Positions 15,873 to 25,241 of a stretch of DNA of 64,000 nucleotides are shown piece after piece. The notes beneath the pieces are model-generated. The model was not told the DNA's origin. It saw nothing but the letters and a program-made list of their open reading frames with translations, and did not search any database. The position numbers and the translations under genes were made by a program. The DNA comes from Flavobacterium sp. YJ01 (GTDB taxonomy: Bacteria; Bacteroidota; Bacteroidia; Flavobacteriales; Flavobacteriaceae): contig NZ_CP119757.1 of assembly GCF_029320955.1 (NCBI RefSeq), positions 372,001-436,000 of the forward strand, in the 5' to 3' direction. Each line of letters starts with the position of its first letter. Within the stretch, counting starts at the first letter, position 1.

Positions 15873-17546
15873 GTGCAAGAAAAAACAAAATCACATAGTT
15901 TTATATTTCCAAAAACTCCTACTGGAGTCGACGGATTAGACGAGATTACAGAAGGAGGATTTCCGCAAGGACGACCAACTTTAATCTGCGGTGGCGCTGG
16001 ATGCGGAAAAACATTATTGTCATTGCAATTCTTAATAAAAGGAATTACAGAATATAACGAACCCGGAGTTTTCATGTCTTTTGAAGAACCTTCAGACGAC
16101 TTGACTCTCAATGTTAAATCATTAGGCTTTGATCTAGAACAACTTAAAAAAGACAAAAAACTTGTTGTAGATCATGTTCGCGTTGAAAGATCAGAAATTG
16201 AGGAAGCTGGCGAATACGATTTGGACGGCTTATTTATTCGTTTAGGACATGCCATCGATTCCATAAAAGCGACTCGTGTTGTACTAGATACAATAGAATC
16301 GTTATTTGCTGGTCTTGACAATCAAGCAATACTGCGAGCCGAATTACGAAGATTGTTTCATTGGCTCAAAGCCAAAGGCGTAACAGCCGTTATTACTGGA
16401 GAACGTGGCGAAGCAACTTTAACTCGTCAAGGTCTAGAAGAATATGTTTCGGACTGTGTGATCGTTCTCGATCATCGCGTAATTGAACAGGTTTCGACTA
16501 GAAGACTACGAGTTGTAAAATACAGAGGATCAACACATGGAACAAACGAATATCCATTTTTAATTGATGAAGATGGAATTTCGGTACTTCCGATTACGTC
16601 TTTAAAATTAGATAATGAAGTTTCGTCTGATATTATTTCTACAGGCGTTCCAGGACTAAACGAAATGTTTAACGGAGGCGGTTTTTATCGTGGAAGTAAT
16701 ATTTTGGTTTCTGGAACAGCTGGAACGGCAAAAACTACTGTTGCCTGTTATTTTGCCAACCAACAATGCGAAAAGAACGAAAAAACAATTTATTTTGCTT
16801 TTGAAGAATCTCCGCATCAATTGGTTCGTAACATGAAATCGATTGGAATTGATCTTGAAAAACACATTAAAAAAGGCATTCTACAAATTCACTCTTCTCG
16901 CCCATCTTTAAATGGTCTTGAGTTGCATTTGCTTACGCTTAGAAAATTAATCAAAGAGTTTGCTCCAACGACAATTATTATTGATCCTATCAGTAATCTT
17001 ATTTCGGTGGGAAGTGAACACGAAGTTCGCTCGATGTTAGTTCGATTAATTGATATGCTGAAAGCCAATAATATTACGGCAATGTTTACTTCTTTGAACA
17101 AACAAACGGACAATTTCAGACCTGATTTGGCAGAAGAATCAGTTTCTTCATTAGTCGATACTTGGATTACAGTTCGCGATATGGAGGGAATTGGCGAAAG
17201 AAATCGCGGTATTTTTATCATCAAAGCACGCGGAATGGGACATTCTAACCAGGTAAGAGAGTTTGTGATCACAAGTAACGGAATCGAATTATTGGATGTA
17301 GAATTAGGTCCGCAAGGAATTTTAACAGGCGCAGCAAGACAATCTTATCAATTCAAGAAAACTATGTCTGATATTAAGCTTCAAAACGAAATTAACAGAA
17401 AAGACAGAGAAATTGAGCGTAAACGTAAAGTACTCGAAGCCAATATTGAAGCATTAAGAAACGAATTTGAGTCGGCAGAAGAAGAATTAAGTATCCTTAA
17501 AGCAACAGAAGAATTGCAGGAAAAACTATCTTCTAAGAAAAAATAA
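15873..17546 (+). CDS. kaiC: KaiC-like double-ATPase protein with C-terminal coiled coil
   Basis: 557-residue RecA-superfamily protein with two KaiC domains. CI (about 15-240) has Walker A GGAGCGKT (40-47) and the catalytic Glu pair E71-E72; CII (about 255-480) has Walker A GTAGTAKT (281-288) and E311-E312. By hand alignment Ser425-Ser426 fall where cyanobacterial KaiC has its phosphosites Ser431-Thr432, while Thr426 is replaced by Ala420. Residues about 495-553 form a charged heptad coiled coil in place of the KaiA-binding tail, as in the KaiA-less KaiBC timer of Rhodobacter sphaeroides. The start is GTG at 15873, preceded by a -7-like site. Two kaiB genes, a kinase and a receiver follow within a few bases. 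A hexameric ATPase with timer or stress-signalling function is likely; true circadian function is unproven. Confidence 0.93.
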   Translation: MQEKTKSHSFIFPKTPTGVDGLDEITEGGFPQGRPTLICGGAGCGKTLLSLQFLIKGITEYNEPGVFMSFEEPSDDLTLNVKSLGFDLEQLKKDKKLVVDHVRVERSEIEEAGEYDLDGLFIRLGHAIDSIKATRVVLDTIESLFAGLDNQAILRAELRRLFHWLKAKGVTAVITGERGEATLTRQGLEEYVSDCVIVLDHRVIEQVSTRRLRVVKYRGSTHGTNEYPFLIDEDGISVLPITSLKLDNEVSSDIISTGVPGLNEMFNGGGFYRGSNILVSGTAGTAKTTVACYFANQQCEKNEKTIYFAFEESPHQLVRNMKSIGIDLEKHIKKGILQIHSSRPSLNGLELHLLTLRKLIKEFAPTTIIIDPISNLISVGSEHEVRSMLVRLIDMLKANNITAMFTSLNKQTDNFRPDLAEESVSSLVDTWITVRDMEGIGERNRGIFIIKARGMGHSNQVREFVITSNGIELLDVELGPQGILTGAARQSYQFKKTMSDIKLQNEINRKDREIERKRKVLEANIEALRNEFESAEEELSILKATEELQEKLSSKKK

Positions 17547-17551
17547 ATCAG

Positions 17552-17845
17552 ATGAAAAAAGAAGTAGCCGAATGGCAATTATTACTTTATATAGCAGGAC
17601 AAACGCCAAAATCAATCAAGGCGCTTGAGAATATAAAAAAGTATGCAGAAGAATATTTAAAGGGAAAATACAGCATTGAGATTATCGATTTGCTGAAAAA
17701 TCCGCAATTGGCAGAAGGCGATCAAATTTTGGCGGTACCAACTTTGGTGCGAAAATTTCCTGAACCTATCCGTAAAATTATAGGTGATCTTTCTAATGAA
17801 GAAAGAGTGCTTGTAGGTCTTAACATTAAACCTATAAACTCTTAG
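17552..17845 (+). CDS. kaiB: KaiB-family protein 1 (close to canonical)
   Basis: 97-residue thioredoxin-like Kai[21 protein letters not shown], then [20 protein letters not shown] and [19 protein letters not shown] match the conserved KaiB core almost throughout, including the NPQLAE and GDLS motifs. In cyanobacteria KaiB changes fold to bind the CI ring of phosphorylated KaiC; this copy keeps the region that refolds. It begins five bases after the kaiC stop. Confidence 0.93.
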   Translation: MKKEVAEWQLLLYIAGQTPKSIKALENIKKYAEEYLKGKYSIEIIDLLKNPQLAEGDQILAVPTLVRKFPEPIRKIIGDLSNEERVLVGLNIKPINS

Positions 17846-17847
17846 AA

Positions 17848-18159
17848 ATGGAAGATTCATCTGATGGCACAAGTACAACCAAACATAAGTTTATGCTTTT
17901 TGTTTCAGGTATGTCTGTTAAATCAGGACATGCAATAGAAAATTTACGCAAAATCTGCGACACTTACCTCACAAACAATTATGAATTAGAAATTGTCGAT
18001 ATCAGTCGAGATAAAGAACAAGCTGTTATTCATCAAATTGTAGCGATTCCGACATTAATAAAGACTCACCCAGAACCAAAAAGAATTATTCTGGGTGATT
18101 TATCAGATAAAGAAAAAGTATTATATATACTGAATATAAACGAAAAGCTTGGAGGATAA
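17848..18159 (+). CDS. KaiB-family protein 2 (divergent)
   Basis: 103 residues, beginning two bases after the first kaiB. The fold is recognisable (KFMLFVSGMSVKSGHAIENL, AIPTLIKTHPEPKRIILGDLSDKEKVL), but the NPQLAE segment of true KaiB is replaced by DKEQAVIHQ. It has about ten extra residues at the N-terminus. This pattern of one canonical and one divergent KaiB suggests different partners: one for KaiC, the other perhaps for the kinase encoded next, since SasA-type kinases use a KaiB-like fold. That is inference. Its last codons overlap the kinase gene by 11 bases. Confidence 0.88.
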   Translation: MEDSSDGTSTTKHKFMLFVSGMSVKSGHAIENLRKICDTYLTNNYELEIVDISRDKEQAVIHQIVAIPTLIKTHPEPKRIILGDLSDKEKVLYILNINEKLGG

Positions 18160-19405
18160 CAAAAAAAATATAGCCGCATTATTAGCAGAAATTGAATCGT
18201 TAAAGGAAGAACTTTACGAGTCAAACAGTATTGTCAATGCCATAAAACAAGGAGATGTAGATGCACTTGTAGTAAGCAGCAATGGTGTTCCTGAACTTTA
18301 CTCTTTAGAAACTGCCGATTATACTTATCGCCTTCTTATTGAAAAATTTGGACAGGGCGCTTTGAGTATTTCTAGAAAAGGGCTCATTCTTTATTGTAAT
18401 GAATATTTTTCGAAATTAGTCGGAATTCCGTCAGAGAAAATAATTGGAAATTACTTAAGCGAATATTTTGTTAGCCCCACGCAATTTGTATCTATAATAG
18501 AAGCGTTGCGCTACGGTATTACAACTCATGAAATTCTTTTAAAATCGGAAAATGAAAAAAAGATTTTCCCTGCTTATATTGCCTTAACTGATCTTGAACC
18601 TGCTGTAGAAGCCATCGGAATTGTAATTACCGATTTGACAGAAAAGAAAAAACACGAGGAAGCTCTAATTAAACACCAAAAAGAATTAGAAGAAAAAATA
18701 AACGAACTCAATAAAACAAATCGTAATCTGGAGGAATTTATTCATGTAATATCGCACGATTTAAAAGAACCACTGCGAAAAATTGTCATGAATACCAGCA
18801 GAATTGACCAAAGTTATTTTAAAGAATCGGACGTTAAAGCTATAAATGTAATGAAGTTATCTGCTCTTCGATTAAATTCGCTTGTAGATGATTTAGTTCA
18901 ATATTCCTCGCACACGGCACAAGAAGAACGAACCGAAATAGATTTAGAAACCGTAATTTCAGAAGTTCTTGAGGATTTTGAAATTGTAATTTCTGACAAA
19001 AATGCAAGTATTAAAACAGGAAAACTGCCTAGAATTAAAGCTTCTAGAGTACAAATGCGACAGCTTTTCTCTAATCTTATTTCGAACGCGATTAAATACA
19101 GTAAAACTAACATTTCTCCTGTAATAGAAATTTATCAAGAAGAAAATTTAGATGCTGAAATACCAAACCAAAATGCTAAATTTGTAAAAGTTCAGATTAA
19201 AGATAACGGCATTGGAATGGAAGAATCTCATTTGCTTAAAATCTTTGTCATCTTTCAGCGACTGCATGCCCGAAACGAATATTCGGGAAACGGTATTGGT
19301 CTTGCCATTTGTAAAAAAATTATGGAAAACCATTCTGGAAATATTACAGTCGAAAGTACATTGAACGAAGGAACAGTATTTAACCTTTACTTCCCAATTT
19401 TATAA
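18149..19405 (+). CDS. PAS-domain sensor histidine kinase of the Kai-like operon
   Basis: 418 residues, soluble (no membrane segment). An N-terminal coiled segment contains AIKQGDVDALVVSSNGVPELYSLETADYTYRLL, then a PAS domain (about 60-165), a second coil, a HisKA domain with phospho-acceptor His203 in VISHDLKEPLRKI, and an ATPase domain with NLISNAIKYSK, DNGIGMEES and GNGIGLAICKKIM. The frame has no Met near its beginning; the best start is TTG at 18149, inside the last codons of the second kaiB. It probably reads the state of KaiC/KaiB and signals to the receiver gene that follows one base later. In cyanobacteria that task belongs to SasA; here the sensor part is PAS, not KaiB-like. Confidence 0.9.
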   Translation: MEDNKKNIAALLAEIESLKEELYESNSIVNAIKQGDVDALVVSSNGVPELYSLETADYTYRLLIEKFGQGALSISRKGLILYCNEYFSKLVGIPSEKIIGNYLSEYFVSPTQFVSIIEALRYGITTHEILLKSENEKKIFPAYIALTDLEPAVEAIGIVITDLTEKKKHEEALIKHQKELEEKINELNKTNRNLEEFIHVISHDLKEPLRKIVMNTSRIDQSYFKESDVKAINVMKLSALRLNSLVDDLVQYSSHTAQEERTEIDLETVISEVLEDFEIVISDKNASIKTGKLPRIKASRVQMRQLFSNLISNAIKYSKTNISPVIEIYQEENLDAEIPNQNAKFVKVQIKDNGIGMEESHLLKIFVIFQRLHARNEYSGNGIGLAICKKIMENHSGNITVESTLNEGTVFNLYFPIL

Positions 19406-19406
19406 A

Positions 19407-19811
19407 ATGCCAGAAAAATACAATTTACATATTCTGATTGCCGAAGATGACATCGATGATGCAGATGTTATGTCAGAAACTTTTAACAATAATCCAAGTT
19501 TTAGCAAAGTAAGTATTGTTGCTAATGGTGAAGAACTGCTGAATTACTTAAAAGACGAATCAAACAAAAAACCCGACGTTATTCTTACCGATATCAACAT
19601 GCCAATTATTGATGGTATTGAAGCGTTGCAAGAAATTCTAAATACGAAAGAATTAAAAGATATTCCGTGTTTTGTTTATTCAACAAGCATTAACCCATCT
19701 TACAAAGAAAAATGCGATGATATGGGCGTTAAAGCCTATTTGATTAAGCCTTATTCTTTTGAAGCTTTCGCCGAAATTCCGAAAACTATTTTAAGTATTA
19801 TCGAAGCTTAA
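19407..19811 (+). CDS. Stand-alone receiver-domain response regulator
   Basis: 134 residues consisting of a single CheY-like receiver domain: acidic pocket EDD at 13-15, phospho-acceptor Asp62 in VILTDINMP, Thr/Ser switch YSTS, and Lys in YLIKPYS. There is no DNA-binding or output domain. It starts one base after the kinase stop and ends the Kai-like operon. This receiver type (NINMP/DINMP with a KPYS end) is common beside phytochrome and KaiC-linked kinases. The output partner must be encoded elsewhere or be a protein-protein target. Confidence 0.92.
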   Translation: MPEKYNLHILIAEDDIDDADVMSETFNNNPSFSKVSIVANGEELLNYLKDESNKKPDVILTDINMPIIDGIEALQEILNTKELKDIPCFVYSTSINPSYKEKCDDMGVKAYLIKPYSFEAFAEIPKTILSIIEA

Positions 19812-19849
19812 ATTTCAGTTTTTTATTCTTCATAAATAAATCATTTTCT

Positions 19850-19874
19850 AAGCTCAAAAATCATATTTGAGCTT
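19850..19874. repeat. Short inverted repeat after the Kai-like operon
   Basis: AAGCTCAAA-N7-TTTGAGCTT. It lies 40 bases past the receiver gene and may help end the transcript, although no run of T follows the stem. Confidence 0.5.
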
Positions 19875-19999
19875 AAAAAGTGCTTAAAAATGTAGTTTTT
19901 TATCATTTTTAGCTATAAAAACCCTATCTTACAGAAAAGATAAAAGTCGATTCTGTTGGCCCTATCGACATTACAGCTAATTTTTAAAAACTACAAAAA

Positions 20000-21073
20000 A
20001 TGAAACAATTATTACAGTGGACCATCATTATTCCAATTCTATCTTGGGTTCTTTTATTTAGCGGACTAATCGCAGATAGCAGTATTTTTCAAATTGTTTC
20101 TAGTATTTTACTTATTCTCAGCGTAATGTCGGCTGTTCATCATTCTGAAATTATTGCAGAACGTGTTGGAGAACCTTACGGAACCATAATTTTGGCTATC
20201 TCAATCACTGTAATTGAAGTTTCTATTATCGTTTCTTTAATGCTTTCGGAAGGTTCTGAAGCGGCTTCTCTTGCCCGCGATACCGTTTATGCCGCGACAA
20301 TGCTAATTTTAAACGGTATTATCGGATTGTGTCTTCTTATTGGAAGCATAAAACATTACGAACAGAATTTCTCTACTTCTTCCGTTACCATTGGTTTAGT
20401 TTCGCTAATTTCTATTATTGTGTTTACTTTGGTCTTCCCTACTTTTACAGAAAGTGTTCATGGTTCTTATTATTCTACTCCACAGTTGATTTTTGCTTCT
20501 ATTGCCTGTTTGGTTATTTACGGCTCATTTTTATTTGCTCAAACAAAAGGTTATCGCCAATATTTTCTAACGAATGGAACGGATGAAGATGCTAAAACTC
20601 ATCCCATAGAAATCAATAATAAAACATTTTATACCAGTCTTATTTTTCTTTTGGTAAGTTTAGGAATTGTAGTTTTACTTGCCAAAACCCTTTCTCCTAC
20701 TATCGAGACTATTATTATAGGTTACAATCTTCCTAAATCTTTAGTTGGAGTTATTATTGCCATAATTATTTTATTACCCGAAGCTATCGCAGCAATTATT
20801 GCTGCAAGAAAAAACAGATTGCAAACAAGTCTTAATTTAGCTTTAGGTTCTGCTCTAGCCAGTATCGGATTGACAATCCCAAGTGTTGCGGCCGTTTGTA
20901 TTATAATGGGGATGCCAATTGTTCTCGGACTCGATATTAAATCGATTGTACTTTTAGCACTATCTGTTTTTACAGTTATGCTTTCTTTAAGCAAAGGAAA
21001 ATCGAATATTGTATATGGCGTTGTGCTTTTGGTTAATTTATTTGCTTTTATGTTTTTGATGATTTATCCTTGA
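20000..21073 (+). CDS. ChaA-like Ca2+(Na+)/H+ antiporter
   Basis: 357-residue inner-membrane antiporter of the CaCA superfamily with about ten hydrophobic helices. The two family repeats are visible: HHSEIIAERVGEPYGTIILAISITVIEVSII (N-terminal alpha-1 region with the ion-binding Glu) and LLPEAIAAIIAARKNRLQTSLNLALGSALASIGLT (C-terminal alpha-2 region). These match ChaA, which exports calcium, sodium or potassium in exchange for protons. It stands alone, 188 bases after the Kai-like operon and followed by a repeat-rich gap. Confidence 0.9.
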   Translation: MKQLLQWTIIIPILSWVLLFSGLIADSSIFQIVSSILLILSVMSAVHHSEIIAERVGEPYGTIILAISITVIEVSIIVSLMLSEGSEAASLARDTVYAATMLILNGIIGLCLLIGSIKHYEQNFSTSSVTIGLVSLISIIVFTLVFPTFTESVHGSYYSTPQLIFASIACLVIYGSFLFAQTKGYRQYFLTNGTDEDAKTHPIEINNKTFYTSLIFLLVSLGIVVLLAKTLSPTIETIIIGYNLPKSLVGVIIAIIILLPEAIAAIIAARKNRLQTSLNLALGSALASIGLTIPSVAAVCIIMGMPIVLGLDIKSIVLLALSVFTVMLSLSKGKSNIVYGVVLLVNLFAFMFLMIYP

Positions 21074-21080
21074 TTTTTTT

Positions 21081-21156
21081 AAACACATAGAAACATAGAT
21101 TTTAATTTCTTGAAAAAAGAATACTAAAAGAAACTAGTTTCTCACACATAGCTTTG
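21081..21156. repeat. Intergenic repeat A, copy 3 (half copy)
   Basis: AAACACATAGAAACATAG, then AGAAACTAGTTTCT (21129-21142) and CACACATAGC. It matches the left part of copy 1 in the same orientation. The 404-bp gap before gnd holds this, repeat C and a short palindrome, but no gene. Confidence 0.75.
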
Positions 21157-21169
21157 CGTATATGAAGTC

Positions 21170-21202
21170 AACTTTGTCAAAGTTTCGAACTTTGACAAAG
21201 TT
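21170..21202. repeat. Repeat C copy 2
   Basis: AACTTTGTCAAAGTT-TCG-AACTTTGACAAAGTT, arms identical to those at 15343-15375. Confidence 0.9.
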
Positions 21203-21347
21203 TAATACGACCTTACCAATTACAACGATATAGTTCATAAACAGCGTTATAAGTGTATTTTTAACACCTATAAAAGTATCACAATAAAGACCAAAAGTGA
21301 ACTATTTTACTCCTCATTTTTCATCATTTTTCTCTAACTTAGCGCTC

Positions 21348-21363
21348 TACATTTTGAAATGTA
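21348..21363. promoter_or_regulatory. Inverted repeat in the gnd leader
   Basis: TACATTT-TG-AAATGTA, about 115 bases before the gnd start. It could be an operator or part of an RNA leader; nothing else identifies it. Confidence 0.3.
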
Positions 21364-21477
21364 AGATTAAAATAAACTTTGTTTTTCTGCAAAACATTGA
21401 TTGAAAAAGAATTACCAAACTTTCTCTTACTTTTTGCTAGAAAAACATCCTTCTAATAATTTAGTTAATTGAAAACT

Positions 21478-22887
21478 ATGAGCAAATTTGATTTTGGAAT
21501 TGTAGGACTCGGTGTAATGGGCCGTAACTTACTTTTAAATATTGCTAGCCATAACTTCGCGGCGGCAGGTTTAGATTTAGATACAGAAAAAGTCAACTCT
21601 CTTCAGCAAGAAGCTGATGCGGACCATACTATTGAAGCGACTACAGATGTTAAGCATTTTGTAGAACTTATTCAACAGCCTAGAGCTATTATGTTATTGG
21701 TTCCTGCAGGAAAACCTGTTGATAGCGCAATCGCTAGCTTACTTCCTCATTTAGATAAAGGTGATATTATTATTGATGGTGGAAACACGTATTTTACCGA
21801 TACAGACAGAAGATTTTTAGAATTATCTGAAAAAGGAATTCACTTTTTCGGAATGGGAATTTCTGGTGGAGAAAAAGGCGCTCGTTTCGGTCCTGCTATG
21901 ATGCCAGGTGGCGATCAAAAAGCGTATGAAAGACTTCGTCCTATTTTTGAAGCAATTGCAGCAAAAGTTGACGGAGAACCTTGCGTAGAATATCTAGGAA
22001 ATGGTTCTGCTGGAAACTACGTAAAAATGGTTCATAACGGAATCGAATACGGAATTATGCAGTTGATTTCTGAGATTTATGACTTAATGAAAAGAGGTTA
22101 TAATTTGGATGATGAAACGATTCAGAAAACTTTTGAAGAATGGAACCAAACAGACGATTTAAGATCTTACTTGATTGAAATTACTGGGAAAATCCTAAAA
22201 CAAAAAGACGAAGACGGAGCTCTTTTAATTAATAAAATTTCAGATTGGGCAAAATCTAAAGGCACGGGAAAATGGACTTCGCAAAACGCAATGGATTTAC
22301 AAGTTCCAGTTCCAACTATCGACGCTGCAGTTATAATGCGCGATATGTCTAAAACAAAACCGGAAAGAATTGAAGCTGCTAAAAAATTAGTTTGGAATGC
22401 TTCTGAAACAAATGTTCCGCAAAGCGAAGCAATTGCAGCTTTAAAATCGGCTTTATATCTTTCGATTGTTGTGACCTACGCACAAGGATTAGCGCAACTT
22501 AACACCGCTTCTAAAGAATACAACTACGGATTAAATCTAGAAACGGTTGCTAAAATCTGGCGTGGCGGATGTATCATTCGTGCTACAATTTTAGAAGATT
22601 TTAGAAAAGCATACGTTACAAAATCAGATTTGCCAAATTTGCTTTTAGATAACGGAATTGCTTCAAAACTAACAGAAAACCAAGCAGGAATGAGAGCCGT
22701 GATTCAGTTTGCTGTTCAAAAAGGATTACCTGTTGCTGGATTAATGAATTCGTTAGCCTATTTCGATGCTTACCGTTCTGCAAATCTGCCAACAAACCTA
22801 ATTCAGGCACAACGCGATTTCTTTGGAGCACATACGTACGAACGTATTGATAAAGAAGGCGTTTTCCATACACAATGGGCTGAATAA
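21478..22887 (+). CDS. gnd: 6-phosphogluconate dehydrogenase (decarboxylating)
   Basis: 469 residues, normal for the long homodimeric form. It converts 6-phosphogluconate to ribulose 5-phosphate, CO2 and NADPH. The N-terminus is the nucleotide-binding motif IVGLGVMGRNLLLN; IIDGGNTYFTDT, GMGISGGEKGARFGPAMMPGG and GNGSAGNYVKMVHNGIEYG carry the substrate-binding and catalytic residues (Lys and Asn of KMVHNGIEY). I chose ATG at 21478 over the TTG nine bases earlier. It is the first of three oxidative pentose phosphate genes in a row, so it is probably co-transcribed with zwf and pgl. Confidence 0.97.
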   Translation: MSKFDFGIVGLGVMGRNLLLNIASHNFAAAGLDLDTEKVNSLQQEADADHTIEATTDVKHFVELIQQPRAIMLLVPAGKPVDSAIASLLPHLDKGDIIIDGGNTYFTDTDRRFLELSEKGIHFFGMGISGGEKGARFGPAMMPGGDQKAYERLRPIFEAIAAKVDGEPCVEYLGNGSAGNYVKMVHNGIEYGIMQLISEIYDLMKRGYNLDDETIQKTFEEWNQTDDLRSYLIEITGKILKQKDEDGALLINKISDWAKSKGTGKWTSQNAMDLQVPVPTIDAAVIMRDMSKTKPERIEAAKKLVWNASETNVPQSEAIAALKSALYLSIVVTYAQGLAQLNTASKEYNYGLNLETVAKIWRGGCIIRATILEDFRKAYVTKSDLPNLLLDNGIASKLTENQAGMRAVIQFAVQKGLPVAGLMNSLAYFDAYRSANLPTNLIQAQRDFFGAHTYERIDKEGVFHTQWAE

Positions 22888-22915
22888 CAATTAAAGCAAC
22901 ACAACTACAACCACA

Positions 22916-24448
22916 ATGACTAAAAATAAACTTAAGAATCCAACAATCATTGTTATTTTTGGAGGAACCGGAGATTTGGCGAAGAGAAAGCTCTTTCCCG
23001 CATTTCAAAATCTGTACCTTGACGGGCGTATGTCTGAAAAGTTTCAGATTATTGCTCTTGGAAGAGCAGAAAAAACCAATGAAGATTTTCGCAGTTATGT
23101 CGCAGAAAACCTAAATCTTTTTTCAAGAAGAAAAGGAGTTGATGATCCAGAAACTGAAAAATTTCTTTCGCACATAACCTACCATAGTCTTGATATTGAC
23201 AAGGAAGAATCGTATATCGGATTGAATGAAAAAATCAACAATTTCGATCTGGCTTTTGGCGAACGTGCTAATCGTCTTTTCTATCTTTCGATAACACCTT
23301 CTTTTATTTCAACGATTTCAAGCAATATCAAAAAAATCGGACTTGCGGCAAATCCGAAACAAGATCGTATTATCATCGAAAAACCATTTGGTTACGATAA
23401 AACTTCTGCAATTGAATTGAATGAAATGCTTTCGCAGACTTTTAAAGAAGAGCAGATTTATAGAATCGACCATTATTTAGGTAAAGAGACAGTTCAGAAT
23501 ATTTTGGCTTTCCGTTTTGGAAATTCAATGTTTGAACCTTTATGGAGTCGTAATTTCATTGATTTTGTACAAATTACCGTTGCTGAAGAAGTCGGCGTTG
23601 AAGAACGTGGCGGATTTTACGAAGGTGTTGGAGCATTAAAAGATATGATTCAGAACCATTTGCTTCAAATTTTATGTATGACGGCTATGGAAGCGCCTGC
23701 ATCCTTAAATGCAGATGATATTCGTAACCGGAAAGCAGACGTTTTAAAATCTATTCGCCGTATTAAACCAGATGAAGTCGATCATTATATTGTCAGAGGT
23801 CAGTACGATGCTGGAGAAATAAAAGGCGTTCCAGTTCCAGGATATCGCCAAGATAAAGGCATTGCACCAGATTCTAATACAGAAACTTATGTAGCCATGA
23901 AGATTTATTTGGACAACTGGAGATGGCAGGGAATTCCGTTTTACTTGCGTTCTGGAAAAAGAATGGAAGAAAAACAGTCTTCTATCATTATTCAGTTTAA
24001 ACCAGTCCCACATTCTTCATTTTCTTATGGAAAAGAAGGTATGACTCCAAACCGATTGATTATCAACATTCAGCCTTCAATGGACATTAAACTACAGTTT
24101 ATGACCAAAAAGCCAGGTTTATCAATGTCTTTAAGACCTGCTGAAATGGTTTTTGATTATTTTGCTTGTTCTACAATGTCACCAGAAGCTTATGAAACAT
24201 TAATAGCAGATGCCTTATTAGGAGATCCTACTCTATTTATGCGTTGGGATCAAGTGGAAGAAGCTTGGGACGCAATTGATACCATTCAGCAAGTTTGGAA
24301 AACAACTGCTCCAAAGAATTTCCCGAATTACAAAGCAGGAAGCTGGGGACCTGAAGAAGCTGACGAATTGTTAGCACGCCAAGGACACGCATGGATTCCG
24401 AATACACAAACAAAAGAAGAAGTTTTAAATGATACAGATTTACAATAA
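22916..24448 (+). CDS. zwf: Glucose-6-phosphate 1-dehydrogenase
   Basis: 510 residues. It oxidises glucose 6-phosphate to 6-phosphogluconolactone with NADP+. The N-terminal coenzyme motif is VIFGGTGDLAKRKLFPA, EKPFGYDKTSA follows, and the substrate-binding and catalytic segment is RIDHYLGKETVQN, which contains the essential His. It starts 28 bases after gnd and overlaps pgl by 20 bases. The gene order is the reverse of the pathway order, which is common in this phylum. Confidence 0.97.
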   Translation: MTKNKLKNPTIIVIFGGTGDLAKRKLFPAFQNLYLDGRMSEKFQIIALGRAEKTNEDFRSYVAENLNLFSRRKGVDDPETEKFLSHITYHSLDIDKEESYIGLNEKINNFDLAFGERANRLFYLSITPSFISTISSNIKKIGLAANPKQDRIIIEKPFGYDKTSAIELNEMLSQTFKEEQIYRIDHYLGKETVQNILAFRFGNSMFEPLWSRNFIDFVQITVAEEVGVEERGGFYEGVGALKDMIQNHLLQILCMTAMEAPASLNADDIRNRKADVLKSIRRIKPDEVDHYIVRGQYDAGEIKGVPVPGYRQDKGIAPDSNTETYVAMKIYLDNWRWQGIPFYLRSGKRMEEKQSSIIIQFKPVPHSSFSYGKEGMTPNRLIINIQPSMDIKLQFMTKKPGLSMSLRPAEMVFDYFACSTMSPEAYETLIADALLGDPTLFMRWDQVEEAWDAIDTIQQVWKTTAPKNFPNYKAGSWGPEEADELLARQGHAWIPNTQTKEEVLNDTDLQ

Positions 24449-25145
24449 TACAGAAGAAATAAATACTGTTGCGGCAGATTTATTTGTAGAATCGGCTGAG
24501 AAAGCAATTGCTGCAAAAGGCAAATTCACAGCTGTGCTTACAGGAGGTTCTTCGCCAGCAGGAATTTATAAATTATTAGCATCTGATTCTTATAAAAATA
24601 AAATAGACTGGAGTAAAGTTTATATTTTTTGGGGAGACGAACGCTGGGTTCCGCTTAACGATGATTTGAGTAATGCTAAAATGTCTTATTCAACTTTACT
24701 AAGCCACGTTCCTGTTCCGCAAGAAAACATTTTTGAAATGTACAAAGACGGTGTTACGCCTGAAGAATATGCCGTTACTTACGAAGAAATCATTAAAAAG
24801 ATTTTAGGAGAAGAAGGTAAATTTGACCTTATTTTATTAGGTATGGGAGATGACGGACACACGGCTTCTCTTTTTCCTGGTGAAGCTGTTTTAAAAGAGC
24901 AAACAAAATGGGTTGACGCTTATTATTTAGCTCCGCAGAAAATGTACAGAATTACACTAACTGCCCCATTAATCAACAAAGCAGAAAAAATTGTGGTTGT
25001 CGCTTTTGGTGAAAAGAAAGTTCATGCTTTAAAAGAAGTTACAACTGGAGAATTTAATCCAACTTTATATCCAATGCAATTGATTAAGCCGGTTTCTGGA
25101 GAATTATTGTTTTTGGTGGATAAAGTTGCTGCTGGACAGAATTAA
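24429..25145 (+). CDS. pgl: 6-phosphogluconolactonase (DevB type)
   Basis: 238-residue hydrolase that opens 6-phosphogluconolactone. Family motifs are LTGGSSPAGIYKLL, IFWGDERWVPLND and LILLGMGDDGHTASLFPG, the last holding the proposed catalytic His. It begins inside the 3' end of zwf (20-base overlap in another frame), implying translational coupling. A perfect intrinsic terminator lies 26 bases after its stop, closing the operon. Confidence 0.96.
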   Translation: MIQIYNNTEEINTVAADLFVESAEKAIAAKGKFTAVLTGGSSPAGIYKLLASDSYKNKIDWSKVYIFWGDERWVPLNDDLSNAKMSYSTLLSHVPVPQENIFEMYKDGVTPEEYAVTYEEIIKKILGEEGKFDLILLGMGDDGHTASLFPGEAVLKEQTKWVDAYYLAPQKMYRITLTAPLINKAEKIVVVAFGEKKVHALKEVTTGEFNPTLYPMQLIKPVSGELLFLVDKVAAGQN

Positions 25146-25171
25146 GAAATTGTTTTTATAAATAAAGAATT

Positions 25172-25203
25172 AAGGTTTATACTTTTCAGTATAAACCTTT
25201 TTT
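25172..25203 (+). terminator. Intrinsic terminator of gnd-zwf-pgl
   Basis: Perfect 11-base stem AAGGTTTATAC / GTATAAACCTT with a 6-base loop, running into T residues. Confidence 0.9.
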
Positions 25204-25241
25204 AGTTTAACATATTTCAAATTCATGCATTTTAAGCGATA

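Noticed and set aside
15873..17546. RadA/RecA or GvpD-like ATPase instead of KaiC
   Set aside because: Two RecA-type domains with KaiC-type EE pairs and the adjacent kaiB genes make KaiC the clear assignment.
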